Source: Procambarus clarkii
Lineage: Eukaryota > Arthropoda > Malacostraca > Decapoda > Cambaridae
DNA: 64,000 nucleotides
Reading direction: 5' to 3'
Assembly: GCF_040958095.1 (NCBI RefSeq)
Contig: NC_091188.1
Coordinates: 11,502,002 to 11,566,001 of the forward strand
Shown in pieces: positions 19,441 through 29,925 of the stretch. Each line of letters begins with the position of its first letter. The first letter of the stretch is position 1. Under the pieces are notes generated by a model that was given only the letters and a program-made list of their open reading frames with translations, did no database searches and was not told the origin of the DNA. The translations under genes were made by a program, and so were the position numbers.

Positions 19441-19610
19441 GGGGGAGCTATTCGTCGTTTAGCTTTGCTTCTGGTCTGACTTATGTTCCTCTTTTTGTCC
19501 AACTAAGGCGCTAGTGATTCACAAAGGCATTGTTTAACGGGCCAATAACACGACTAATTAACTCACGCTAACACACATCAACACTAGTACACAATACCGT
19601 CCAGAGGCGG

Positions 19611-19833
19611 TGTTATCATGGAGCAACCGTCGACATCTTCAAGAGAAAACTAGACTGTTTTCTAAAAGACGTTCCGGACCAACCGGGCTGTGGTGGGTAT
19701 GTGGGCCTGCGGGCCGCTCCAAGCAACAGCCTAGTGGACCAAACTCTCACAAGTCAAGCCTGGCCTCGGGCCGGGCTTGGGGAGTAGAAGAACTCCCAGA
19801 ACCCCATCAACCAGGTATCAACCAGCTAAGGCG
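19611..19833 (+). pseudogene. LINE-D C-terminus and 3' end
   Basis: The plus strand encodes an FKRKLD-type segment (ACATCTTCAAGAGAAAACTA) and GTTCCGGACCAACCGGGCTG (VPDQPGC), then GGGAGTAGAAGAACTCCCAG...AACCAGGTATCAACCAG. Same end as at 8205 but in the opposite orientation. Confidence 0.75.
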
Positions 19834-19968
19834 GTGTTGAGACGGTGTTGCCTCGTGAAGCCTGAGACAACACCGTCGCCAAATGATAAGATGTCGTTTA
19901 GTGAGCAAGTGGGCCCTGGCTGGTGGTGGGGGGGGGGGTTAGTCAGATGTGGCAAGTGGCCCTGTTAA

Positions 19969-20035
19969 ACATAGTTCAGGGATTTATTGAACAATCAACC
20001 ACAGAAGGTGATTGTAGTGCTTTTAAAATGCTAAT
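19969..20035 (+). repeat. Dispersed repeat shared with 15855
   Basis: GTTCAGGGATTTATTGAACA, then TCAACCACAGAAGGTGATT, then TTTTAAAATGCTAA are almost identical to 15862-15935. Family unknown. Confidence 0.7.
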
Positions 20036-20290
20036 CTAACTTACAGACATAAATACATAGATACACAGATACGTCTGCCCTACATAAAGTGGTCAATGTG
20101 TTCTTTACATAGTGTCATTAGTGTGCAACTCCCCCCCCCCATAGCTTTAACAACTACCCCGAAAGTGGCAATTCCTCTCCCTCGTTATCTTGAAGTATGC
20201 AAGGCAAACTCTCCACGTAATTAGTGGCATTATAAAGTATACTAGCCTTGTTTCTGCTAAGTATCCCCCCTTGTCTTTTTGTCTACTTGA

Positions 20291-20400
20291 AGTCACTTGA
20301 TACCTGGTTGATACCTGGTTGATGGGGTTCCGGGAGTTCTTCTACCCCCCCCCCCCCAAGCGCGGCCCAAGGCCAAGCTTGACTTGTGAGAGTTTGGTCA
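20291..20400 (-). repeat. LINE-D 3' fragment
   Basis: TACCTGGTTGATACCTGGTT...GGGGTTCCGGGAGTTCTTCT...GGCCAAGCTTGACTTGTGAG. A poly-C run has replaced part of the CTCCCCAAGC segment. Confidence 0.75.
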
Positions 20401-20737
20401 GTTTGGACTTGAACTTTGGACTTTGAACTTGCGAGTTTGTGAGATGGATTGTGTGACGTTTTCTTTGGCATACAGTGGTAGACGGTTGGCACAGGTTACA
20501 TGGTGGAGACCACAACCGTCAGTGGTGACAGAGCGTCATATGACAGAGCACGCTGGGAAGACGGGGCACCTCTAGCCTGGCTCTCATCCTGAGGCTACAC
20601 ACACGAACGCGCACGCACACACCCACACACACGAGGCTAGGAAGGAAGTTCACCAGAGGAAGGCAAGAGGAAAAGGGACACCCACACACGCCAGGCGCTT
20701 CCATGACATGCTTCCCGTAACACACAACGGATGTCTA

Positions 20738-20826
<89 letters not shown>
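20738..20826. repeat. (AC)n microsatellite
   Basis: About 88 bp of pure AC. Confidence 0.97.
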
Positions 20827-20827
<1 letters not shown>

Positions 20828-21155
20828 CCTTCCTATAAACACAAACAATACACTCACAAGTTTCCTTGCTTGTGTACAACACACTACGGTATCCTTGAAT
20901 GTGTATAACCACATTTAGTAGTGACGTGCTCTCTTTGCTGCCACAGATTTATATTTTTTTTTTTAGTAACTAAGGAATGACGTCAAATCTTAATTCGATA
21001 ACAACTTTAATTTGACAAGAAATGACAAATACACAGGTTTAGCAGAATATAGTTAAATGCTGATTGGTTTCCGTCTCCTGTCCCCAGGTAATACTGGGAA
21101 AATACCAGGCAAAGAGGTAAGCAAATGTAAATGGGTGTCACTGATAATGTGTCAG
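20827..21155. other. Intergenic, nothing recognised
   Basis: Unique-looking sequence, AT-rich, without a gene or a shared repeat. Confidence 0.4.
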
Positions 21156-21460
21156 TCAGTGCCAGCCGTCGGCACTGCCGCCACCAGCAGCAGCAGCCGT
21201 AGGCACTGCTAGCAGCAGCAGCCATAGGCACTGCCACCACCAGCACCAGCAGCCGTAGGCATCACCACCTGCAGCCGTCGGCACTGCCACCACCATGACC
21301 AGCAGCCGTTGGCACTGCCACCACCATGACCAGCAGCCGTCGGCACTACTGCCACCACCACCACCAGCCGTCGGTACCACCACCACCACCCGTCGGCACC
21401 ACCAGCAGCAGCCGTCGGCACTGCCACCAGCAGCTGGAGCCGTCGGCACTGCCACCACTT
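21156..21460. repeat. GCCGT(C/A)GGCACTGCCACCA minisatellite
   Basis: Irregular 24-30 bp units built on AGCCGTCGGCACTGCCACCA with CAGCAG and CACCAC expansions. The Val-Pro-Thr-Ala and Trp/Gly-rich frames on the minus strand follow the repeat. Confidence 0.85.
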
Positions 21461-22127
21461 ATCACAACGTGTCAAAAGCCAATGTTTACAAACCCGGCGC
21501 TGCACACAGTTTACCCCAGCCGCACGCGGGTGGGGGGCCGGGCCGCGCTAACGAGCACCCACAGCACACTCCACACAAGCACCACTACCCCGTGTGGCAG
21601 CCAACCCATCCGCTGAAAGACTTGAAGACGTCCCAACCTTCGCTACAAGAGACACTTCAAATGCTAAACAAACAATAATTCTGTCATGTTACAAGGGCGC
21701 CGGGAAGTAGAGGCGGCCCGACCCCCCTCCACCGGGGGGGGGGGGGGCCGACCCCCCTCCACCCCGACGAGGAAAGCAGCAACCACAAAAGTGTGGCGGG
21801 AAGCTGGTAAAGTGCCACCCCCACTTTCTACTTAGGCAACTTTAGCAGCCAGACTTCTCCACAACTACTATTATTCCCCATTAGCTGCACACAACACCTC
21901 GTCACTGTTCCCTGACTCTCACTGCACAGTTCGGCTCATTACCGAAGGGTCTCTGGTTCGGTTCCCGGGCAGGGCGGTACGACACCTTCCTTCACCTAGC
22001 GGTGGTAAAATAGGTACCTGGTGGGTAGACAACTCTGATTATACCCATAGTCTGAGTGACCTTCACACAGTCAGAATTTGTTGCTTCTATATAAATACTG
22101 CAACTTTAAAAGATGGTATGCCACCTC
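21461..22127. other. GC-richer intergenic stretch
   Basis: It contains a duplicated GCCCGACCCCCCTCCACC segment around 21716-21765 separated by a poly-G run. The local GC rise could mark a promoter or CpG-like region, but I found no TATA box, start codon context or exon to support one. Confidence 0.35.
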
Positions 22128-22132
22128 AGGAG

Positions 22133-22374
22133 CCGGTCGGCCGAGCTGAGAGCACGCTGGACTTGTGATCCTGTGGTCCCGGGTTCGATGCCGGGCGCCG
22201 GCGAGAAACAATGGGCAGAGTTTCTTTCACCCAATGCCCCTGTTACCTAGCAGTGAAATAGGCACCTGGGTGTTAGTCAGCTGTCACGGGCTGCTTCCTG
22301 GGGGTGGAGGCCTGGTCGAGGACCGGGCCGCAGGGACACTAAAGCCCCGGAATCATCTCAAGATAACCTCAGTT
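22133..22374 (+). mobile_element. SINE-A copy, full length
   Basis: The tRNA-like head GCCGGTCGGCCGAGCTGAGA...GGTTCGATGCC is followed by the shared body, then GCCTGGTCGAGGACCGGGCC...ACACTAAAGCCCCGGAATCA and the ATCTCAAGATAACCTCAG tail. Best reference for the family in this window. Confidence 0.9.
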
Positions 22375-22756
22375 TATTTGACGCGTCACCCCAGAAGCCT
22401 AACTTTCAAAGGTGCATTTAGAATCACGATAAAGTTCATTAAATATTAAGTTATATTCATACAAGGTATGCCAGAAGAATTGTCAAGGCCGTCAAGTTGT
22501 CAGCGAAGTTCGTTTGCCAAATGTCTATCGTTTAGATATTCTGAATGCAACTCCTCGGCCAAGAGATTGATGATCGCTGATTAAATGATGTTCCTGAGAA
22601 TGGCACAAGAGTGAAGGGGATGATTACCGAGCCTCTTGTGTAATATTAGTCTTCTGCTTGTCAACTTAGTAGTTAATGGGTAGTTAATGACCCCCATGAC
22701 AGCTGCCAAGTCCTCTCTCGTGTAAAGGTTAGGAGTACTGTTACACACTGACCTTC
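22375..22756. other. Intergenic, nothing recognised
   Basis: Unique-looking sequence with no gene. Confidence 0.4.
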
Positions 22757-22968
22757 ACAAGTCAAACTCTCACAAGTCAGGCCCGGCCCGAGGCCAGGCT
22801 TCACTTGTGAGAGTTTGGTCCACCAGGCTGTTGCTTGGATGTGAGCCTGCGGGCCGCTCCAAGCAACAGCCTGGTGGACCAAACTCTCACAAGTCAAGCC
22901 TGGCCTCGGGCCGGGGCTTGAGGAGTAGAAGAACTCCCAGAACCCCATCAAGCAGGTATCAAGCAAGC
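22757..22968. repeat. Inverted pair of LINE-D 3' ends forming a palindrome
   Basis: Two LINE-D tails face each other. The arms 22780-22839 and 22858-22917 are about 60 bp (core CACCAGGCTGTTGCTTGGA / TCCAAGCAACAGCCTGGTG) around an 18-bp spacer. Near-perfect complementarity predicts a long hairpin. Confidence 0.85.
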
Positions 22969-23184
22969 ACGGATCAGGTGTTAACAAAAAATAACAACTT
23001 TAACATTTGTAACACAGCTTTGCACAATTTCAACAACTTTGCAAATTGTTAAAACAGCTTGAAATTGTTTGTGAACAATTAACAAGAATGACGACTTTAA
23101 AAAATAAAAAGTTTTATGGATAGACTTAAATTTGTTATAAAAAAAAGGTCAATAAGATTGTCTTATACAGGCTTTTGTGCAATA

Positions 23185-23300
23185 AATAAAATACGTCAGA
23201 AATACGGCAGAAATCAAATACGGCAGAAATAAAATACGTCACAAATACGTCAAAAATCAAATACGTCAGAAATACGCCAGAAATCAAATACGACTGAAAG
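23185..23300. repeat. Imperfect AATACGTCAGA tandem repeat
   Basis: About nine units of AATACG(T/G/C)CA(G/A)A interspersed with AATCAA. Four units keep TACGTCA, a CRE-like half site. Confidence 0.75.
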
Positions 23301-23427
23301 GGGTTATATAAAACACAGTTCACGTTGGAGTGATTATTAGATAACATGTACGGCAGACATTCACAAGACAAGACAAAAGGCGACCTTAAGGTAATTAGCA
23401 GAAAGTGCTAAGCCCGTATGACTATAC

Positions 23428-24456
23428 TGTGTCTCCGGGAGCTGGGGGACGGTGTCTCCAGGAGCTGGGGGACGGTGTCTCCAGGAGCTGGGGGACGGTG
23501 TCTCCGGGAGCTGGGGGACGGTGTCTCCAGGAGCTGGGGGACGGTGTCTCCAGGAGCTGGGGGACGGTGTCTCCAGGAGCTGGGGGACGGTGTCTCCAGG
23601 AGCTGGGGGACGGTGTCTCCAGGAGCTGGGGGACGGTGTCTCCAGGAGCTGGGGGACGGTGTCTCCAGGAGCTGGGGGACGGTGTCTCCGGGAGCTGGGG
23701 GACGGTGTCTCCGGGAGCTGGGGGACGGTGTCTCCGGGAGCTGGGGGACGGTGTCTCCGGGAGCTGGGGGACGGTGTCTCCGGGAGCTGGGGGACGGTGT
23801 CTCCGGGAGCTGGGGGACGGTGTCTCCGGGAGCTGGGGGACGGTGTCTCCGGGAGCTGGGGGACGGTGTCTCCGGGAGCTGGGGGACGGTGTCTCCGGGA
23901 GCTGGGGGACGGTGTCTCCGGGAGCTGGGGGACGGTGTCTCCGGGAGCTGGGGGACGGTGTCTCCGGGAGCTGGGGGACGGTGTCTCCGGGAGCTGGGGG
24001 ACGGTGTCTCCGGGAGCTGGGGGACGGTGTCTCCGGGAGCTGGGGGACGGTGTCTCCGGGAGCTGGGGGACGGTGTCTCCGGGAGCTGGGGGACGGTGTC
24101 TCCGGGAGCTGGGGGACGGTGTCTCCGGGAGCTGGGGGACGGTGTCTCCGGGAGCTGGGGGACGGTGTCTCCGGGAGCTGGGGGACGGTGTCTCCGGGAG
24201 CTGGGGGACGGTGTCTCCGGGAGCTGGGGGACGGTGTCTCCGGGAGCTGGGGGACGGTGTCTCCAGGAGCTGGGGGACGGTGTCTCCAGGAGCTGGGGGA
24301 CGGTGTCTCCAGGAGCTGGGGGACGGTGTCTCCAGGAGCTGGGGGACGGTGTCTCCAGGAGCTGGGGGACGGTGTCTCCAGGAGCTGGGGGACGGTGTCT
24401 CCAGGAGCTGGGGGACGGTGTCTCCAGGAGCTGGGGGACGGTGTCTCCAGGAGCTG
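23428..24456 (+). repeat. 23-bp GC-rich minisatellite, ~45 units
   Basis: Unit GGTGTCTCCGGGAGCTGGGG plus GAC. One site is polymorphic between units: CCGGG in an unbroken central block (about 23686-24250), CCAGG in the flanks (apart from two early CCGGG units). Each unit supplies G runs for G-quadruplexes. A 23-bp stop-free unit opens multiple frames on both strands (SRSWGTVSPGAGGRCLQELG-type), which I regard as artefacts. Confidence 0.95.
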
Positions 24457-24570
24457 GGGCTGCAAGGGCCAAGAAGCTGGACTGCAAGGGCCAAGAAACT
24501 GGACTGCAAGGGCCAAGAAACTGGACTGCAAGGGCCAAGAAACTGGACAGCAAGAGCCAAGAGGCTGGGG
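24457..24570 (+). repeat. 22-bp repeat abutting the minisatellite
   Basis: Five units of ACTGCAAGGGCCAAGAAACTG, the last one diverged, following directly on the 23-bp array. Confidence 0.85.
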
Positions 24571-25955
24571 AATAAGGAGCTTAGACATGGCTGGGAGCAG
24601 CAGAGTCCAATTGCCTGGTTGACCACAAGTGGGAGTTAGGTAACTATGCTCTGTAGTAGCTGGAGAAGAGGCGAGAGGCTGAGAACTGACTTGGGTGGGT
24701 GAAGAGGAAACAAAGAGTAAACTAGAGCAGGTGGAAAGTTGGTGGGGGCAGACTAAGATAAAGTACGACAGGCAACCGCCTCGGGTTTTTCTCCACAGGT
24801 TGGTATCGGAGAAAAATGTTTCCTACTCCAGTTAGAAGGTTTTGAGCTCTTCCTTCCCATGGCTTACCTTTTGCCTTGCCCTATTAGCTTCATTGGAACA
24901 TGACCCACTAATCTTTTTACAAGCAGGTCCCCAATTACTGCAGGGTGTATGTGAGTGAACATACTGTACATATTTTTGCAAAGATTAGTGCCCAGTCGAC
25001 CTTCCCTGCCAAAGGATAGAACCTGGCCAAAATCACTTGCTAGAGGTGCAGGACCACCGAGCCAAAACAGGAACCATCGATACAAATATTATGTTGAAAA
25101 TCAATTGTGCGATACAGTGCTGCAAACTAATTATGCAACCACACTGCACATACACACTGAGACAGCAGTAGAGCCAGTTCATTCCCTTCCTCTCAGGAAG
25201 ATTGAAGAAAATGGATGGAATTTTATCAGCCGAGCTGAAACATTAACTGAAGCTTGTCACTGTCTATCCTGAAGTTAGCATTACCCCAACCCGAGCAATT
25301 GTGCCCCCAAACCACACATGTGCACTTTCTAGTAGGTCTTCACCCAGGTCACCAATGGCACTTTGCTTTTTACAATTCCAGAAATCCATAAAAACATATT
25401 GTTTCACAACCACTCAAAAATAATATACAGTATTGTATTATAAACAAGTAAGCTAGTTTTCAAAGTTAATAACATACAGTATTTCTATTCCACGAGTGCA
25501 AATGGACAACCACCTTGACATTTCCTGAAAGACACCAAGGATTAGATATGGGGGAGATATCGCTGCCACTATCTCCCAGTGATACAGTACGTACGATATA
25601 TACTGTACTATAAAACACTTTAGCAAAAATAAGTTTAGGAAAAGGAAATCCTATGATAATTTTAAGGCGGGTGCACCACTATCAAAGACAGGAAGCCTTA
25701 TCGAGGTCCCCCAAAGAAAGGATTAGCTTAGCCGAGCTGGAACTCATCCAGTTACTTGTTAGACCCAAGGGTTCTTTACCCGACTGATCACGTGATCAAA
25801 TGCTCATCAGCCAGTGCACCATGATGCAATACATAAAAAAAAAAAATGACGAAACTCTTGGTGGATCAGAATCAACGATGAAACGGAATTAGCTCAGTCC
25901 CAGTTAGTTCATGTGAGTGGAATTGGTGGGGAGGAGGAGGAGGTTAAAGGGCAGG
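24571..25955. other. Intergenic, mostly unassigned
   Basis: Unique-looking sequence. Parts (25640-25900) have the texture of eroded transposon DNA, but I could not assign them. The 105-codon frame at 24955-25272 has no recognised feature. Confidence 0.35.
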
Positions 25956-26400
25956 TAGGCTTATCAGACATACTTAGCCTAACATTACTGCTGAATGATA
26001 ATACTCTTCAAGACACTAGTGCTCTTTACAGTGGAATATTGTGAACAATAGCAACCCTGTTCAAAGCTGGAGAAATTGCTGACCTGGAGAGCATGCAGAG
26101 ATCCTTTACTGATACAATCCACTCAATGAAATATCAAAATTATTGGGACCAATTAAAATCTTTAAATCTGTACTATATTCTAAAGCATAGGCAGAAAAGG
26201 TAGGCATTCTAAAGCACAGGCATTGCATCTTTCATAGTAATGAGGTGAGGTGCGGCACGAGAATAACTTTCATTGCTCGAAACGCTGTGCGTATTAGTGG
26301 CTTTGGGCATAGCATGTACTAGCTCTATCTAGAAATCCAACATCCTGTTTGTAAATCTTGTATGTACTTTTATCTAAATAAATATATATTATTATTATTT
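25956..26400 (+). pseudogene. Eroded LINE C-terminal segment and 3' end
   Basis: A plus-strand frame near 26080-26200 reads MQRSFTDTIHSMKYQNYWDQ then LKSLNLYYILKHRQKR. This resembles the QRxxT...YxxRLKxLxLxSLxxRR segment downstream of LINE reverse transcriptases. The end (26223-26400) has CTTTGGGCATAGCATGTACT and an AATAAATA(TTA)n tail, shared with 34540-34690 and, inverted, with 55095. Confidence 0.6.
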
Positions 26401-26669
26401 TTTTATTATTATTATTATTATATAACTAGCAGGTACTGTACCAGGCACTGCCCTGGATAGTCTGTTTCTCCCCAACACCCATTCCATCCCTCTTCTTCCC
26501 CCCCCCCCCTTCTCACATCCTCCCCACATTCCCTCCTCCATTCTTTCCCACCCCCTCTTTTTCTTTTCATCTCTTTGATGAAAAGATTCATTTTCATTCA
26601 TTTTTCTCCCTTTTCCCCACCCTCTTACCCTCATCTCCCTACAATTACCCCTCTCACCTTCAATAAGTC

Positions 26670-26908
26670 TGCATGAACACACAAGCCATTAATCACTAGG
26701 AACTCTTTTGACCCAGCCAGGATATGAACCCCCCCCCCCCCCAGGATCACCCCCTGGCATACAGGGTACTGGAACCACGATCACACACGATCATTGGAGT
26801 AGTGGCTACAGTACTCTGTACGCCAAGGAGTGATCCTGGGCAGCGGGGGTTCGAATCCTGATTGGGCCAAAAGAGTTCTTAGTGATTAATGGCTCGTGTA
26901 TTCATGCA
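26670..26908. mobile_element. Foldback element with B-box motif in the arms
   Basis: Arms of roughly 100 bp pair GCATGAACACACAAGCCATT...ACTCTTTTGACCCAGCCAGG with the complement ending AATGGCTCGTGTATTCATGC. The right arm has GGGGTTCGAATCC (B box). The left arm has a decayed version interrupted by a 14-base C run. Third member of the 4465/11938 structural class. Confidence 0.75.
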
Positions 26909-28071
26909 GTCTTTGTGTCTCAATACTGTACTGTATTATGATTGCGTACTGTACTGTTCTGTATATATACTGTACTGTACTGTATATTACTGTACATAAT
27001 ACTGTACTGTATTATGAATCATAATATGATTATATTATGATAAAACTCTAGGGGAATCAAACTATATACTGTATTTCACACTTGACTCCATGAAAATCAT
27101 GGGGCATCTATAATTTCTGATATTAAAGTATTTAGCTTAGGCATACTCTGACTAGCCTATGTTCGTCCTGTACCCAAGACCATTCTCCCTGCAAATTTGG
27201 CCGAGGCCTAACCTCCAACTTTGGACAGACATTCTAATTGTATAATACTTGAGTAGAAGAATTCTCAGAACCCCATCAAGCAGGTAACATGTAATTATTA
27301 AACTGTGTATGTACTGTACTAGTTTATGTAACACATGGTATCACAACATATGCACAATCCTAGTCAATATGGGTTGCTGGACCACTAGTCAATGATAATA
27401 GCTTGGATGCATTTGAATACTTTGTGAAAAACCTTTCAACAAATGTGATGATAACGTAATGGCATGTAAAATGTTTACAAAAGAAATACTGTCCTGTAAT
27501 TGGAAATGAAGGGAAATGAATCTTCAACTACCTAACAAACCAGACTCAAACAAAATCAAGAGTCTCTGTTATGAAAAGCTGTTCCCCAGGGTACTGTACT
27601 TTACCCAATATTGATTCTCACATCAGAGATTTTTATTGATTAGCACTTGTAAAGGACATGGCAAACCATCAAACTGCTATGAACAAAGTCTTTCATTATG
27701 CTACAAAAGACAGTACTGTATAATGTTCACCAAAGAACAATTCTAGCTCCAGAAACATGGAAAAAAATAAAAAATTATAACTAGAAGCATATACATAACA
27801 GCCAAACTCGGCCAGTCCTCACACAGAAGAAAATAAAAAACCACAATAAAGGAATGGTCAACTAAAACAAAAATTGTAACTGGAGAACAAGAAATGTCAA
27901 ACAAAATGCCAAGCCAATGATGACATTTGTATTTTAAAGTTGCTAGGATTAAACATTACAATACATTAACTACTCCACTTAAAGAGTGGCAAAATTGCAG
28001 ACCAGAAGAATAGGCCGAGAACTTTACACATTTATTCAATATGGTATTGAGCAGTAAAACACAAAAGGGAA
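26909..28071. other. Intergenic with eroded LINE-like sequence
   Basis: TACTGTACTGTA-rich stretch at 26930-27010, a LINE-D scrap at 27246-27290 (CTCAGAACCCCATCAAGCAG), and 27380-27960, whose broken frames (for example NYLTNQTQTKSRVSVM in one frame) faintly resemble a LINE reverse transcriptase. Too degraded to call. Confidence 0.35.
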
Positions 28072-28257
28072 GGGAACTATCAGGGAGAAAGCGCCAAGCC
28101 ATTACAACTATATAGCACTGGGAAGGGGTCAGGATAAGGATTTGGGATGGGACGGGGGGAAGGAATGGTGCCCAACCACTTGGACGGTCGGGATTGAACG
28201 CCGACCTGCAAGAAGCGAGACCGTCGCCCTACCGTCCGACCCAAGTGGTTGGACGTA
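28072..28257 (-). mobile_element. SINE-B copy, inverted, near full length
   Basis: GAACTATCAGGGAGAAAGCG...GCCATTACAACTATATAGCA...GGTGCCCAACCACTTGGACG...GGATTGAACGCCGACCTGC...GCGAGACCGTCGCCCTACCG. Read on the minus strand it begins with a tRNA-like A box, then the B box GCGTTCAATCC. Confidence 0.9.
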
Positions 28258-28977
28258 AAACACAAAAATTATTAAGAACACTTGATATCCCTCATATTAT
28301 ACAGCATTTGCTGGAATGCAGGCAAAAAGAGGAGAGAGTATTTATGTATTATTCTATCTCTTTTAAATATTAGAAGAAATTATCCCAAATTTGAACAGAA
28401 AAACCAAGGAGGTACTTAATATTATACAAAATAGCCCCCATTGTAAAACGGGGAAAAATAAGTACTGTATTTAATATGTATAATAATATATATATAATTC
28501 AAATGCAACAGTATATGGAAATGCAACAAAAACAGGAAATGTAATATGTTCCACACCATATTGGAATTTGACCCAACTGTCTGTTTGATTTACTCATGAA
28601 TAAGATTCCAAAAATGTGCAACCATGCTGGAACAGACGATCGCTTAAACTGAGAGTAATCAGTCCTCAGGCCAGGCTCATTAATGCAACAGCCGTCCCAC
28701 AAGATGCCTCTACCAATTTCAACATACTGTGCATTCAAAAGAGGTTTGTTTTTGCATAAAAATTAACATCATCATTATTCATTAAAATTCTGTGTAAAGT
28801 TAGGCATAGGTTAGGTATTTAGGTTCTATTGGCGATTATTTGGATTTGAGGTATGTGGGGTTTAACACGAAGAACATTGTGACATAAATAATTAATTTTT
28901 ATTAAATTATCAAGATGTTTTCAGCAATTTTCTTTGGGCACTAACCTGTTCCAACATTATTACACACTTTTGGAAGC
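28258..28977. other. Intergenic, nothing recognised
   Basis: AT-rich sequence without a gene. The 79-codon minus-strand frame (28499-28738) contains no known motif, although the segment GTACAGACTG-free 28590-28690 has the feel of eroded LINE. Confidence 0.3.
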
Positions 28978-29200
28978 CTATACAGTACATGGGTTAACCC
29001 AACTGACAGTTGGATCAGATTCCAATATGGTGTGGAACAAATGCAAAGTGGTGTAATGAATACAATGAGATATAAGAAGTACAATAGGGTGTAATGAGTA
29101 CACTGAGTTGATAAAAACTCCGCTTAATAAAACTACAACACCTATTTCTAAACCAGCACTGTATTTATCCAGATCTTTTCTAAAGCTAAGCTTTTTCAAC
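28978..29200 (-). repeat. Eroded LINE C-terminal scrap
   Basis: The minus-strand start reads KKLSFRKDLDKYSAGLEIGV, similar to [19 protein letters not shown] of the CR1 at 55953. The rest is out of frame. Confidence 0.4.
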
Positions 29201-29925
29201 CAGCCTCCACCCTCTCATAATACAACCCACACTGATATATTTAACACCTTAATATCCCACATTGTTTTACTCTTACATCCATTTGTACTTCACTTTACTC
29301 CTCACCTTTTCAATGTAAACTATACTTTTATTTTTAAACTGTAAATGTATATTGGGTGTAGGGTATTACACCCATAACGATGTTAAACAGTGAAAAATAT
29401 TTAAAATTAAAAAGAGCCAGTACTGTATATATGCTTTTTTTACCTTTAATACTGGACAATACTGTATTAATAAGGATGTGTGTGAGGATGAAAAGATCCT
29501 GCCTGAGCAAGGCACTTGGTTACTCTTTATGCCTGAGCAAATTCACCTCCAAGAAACGAAGATAGCTTAGTACTGCCATCGCTACAATCTAGTAAGAGTT
29601 AGATCCGAGCCTAAAATACTGAACACACCCAACCTTAACTTGTGCTAACCTAACCTAGCTTAACATACCAATATACTTTTTAAAATTAGAAAACAAGTTA
29701 TTATCATATCCCGAGTCACTTTTAATAACAAATACGAGTCACATCACACAGAAAATGGTTCACCAACCAATATGCTAGTCTACCTAACTCTTGCCAACCT
29801 AACCTAACAACCCAACAATGCCTAACCTAATGATACATACAGGTTTTACATTCAGAAAATGAACTTTCTCAAGATACTTGTGTACAACTTGACCATAACC
29901 CTTTCTAACTCACACTCCTAAAGGC
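29201..29925. other. Intergenic, nothing firm
   Basis: Contains scattered CCTAACCTAAC segments (29640-29830), common in arthropod intergenic DNA, and an AT-rich stretch. No gene. Confidence 0.4.

Noticed and set aside
21295-21678. 127-codon His/Pro/Ala-rich frame
   Set aside because: Most of it is the GCCGTCGGCACTGCCACCA repeat. Nothing supports a gene.
9440-24456. Regular repeats that might be taken for CRISPR arrays
   Set aside because: Units are directly contiguous with no unique spacers, and the DNA is clearly eukaryotic. No cas-like gene.
23361-24639. Seven overlapping frames of 380-420 codons in different frames and strands
   Set aside because: The 23-bp stop-free minisatellite opens multiple frames. 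The peptide is a 23-residue periodic artefact.
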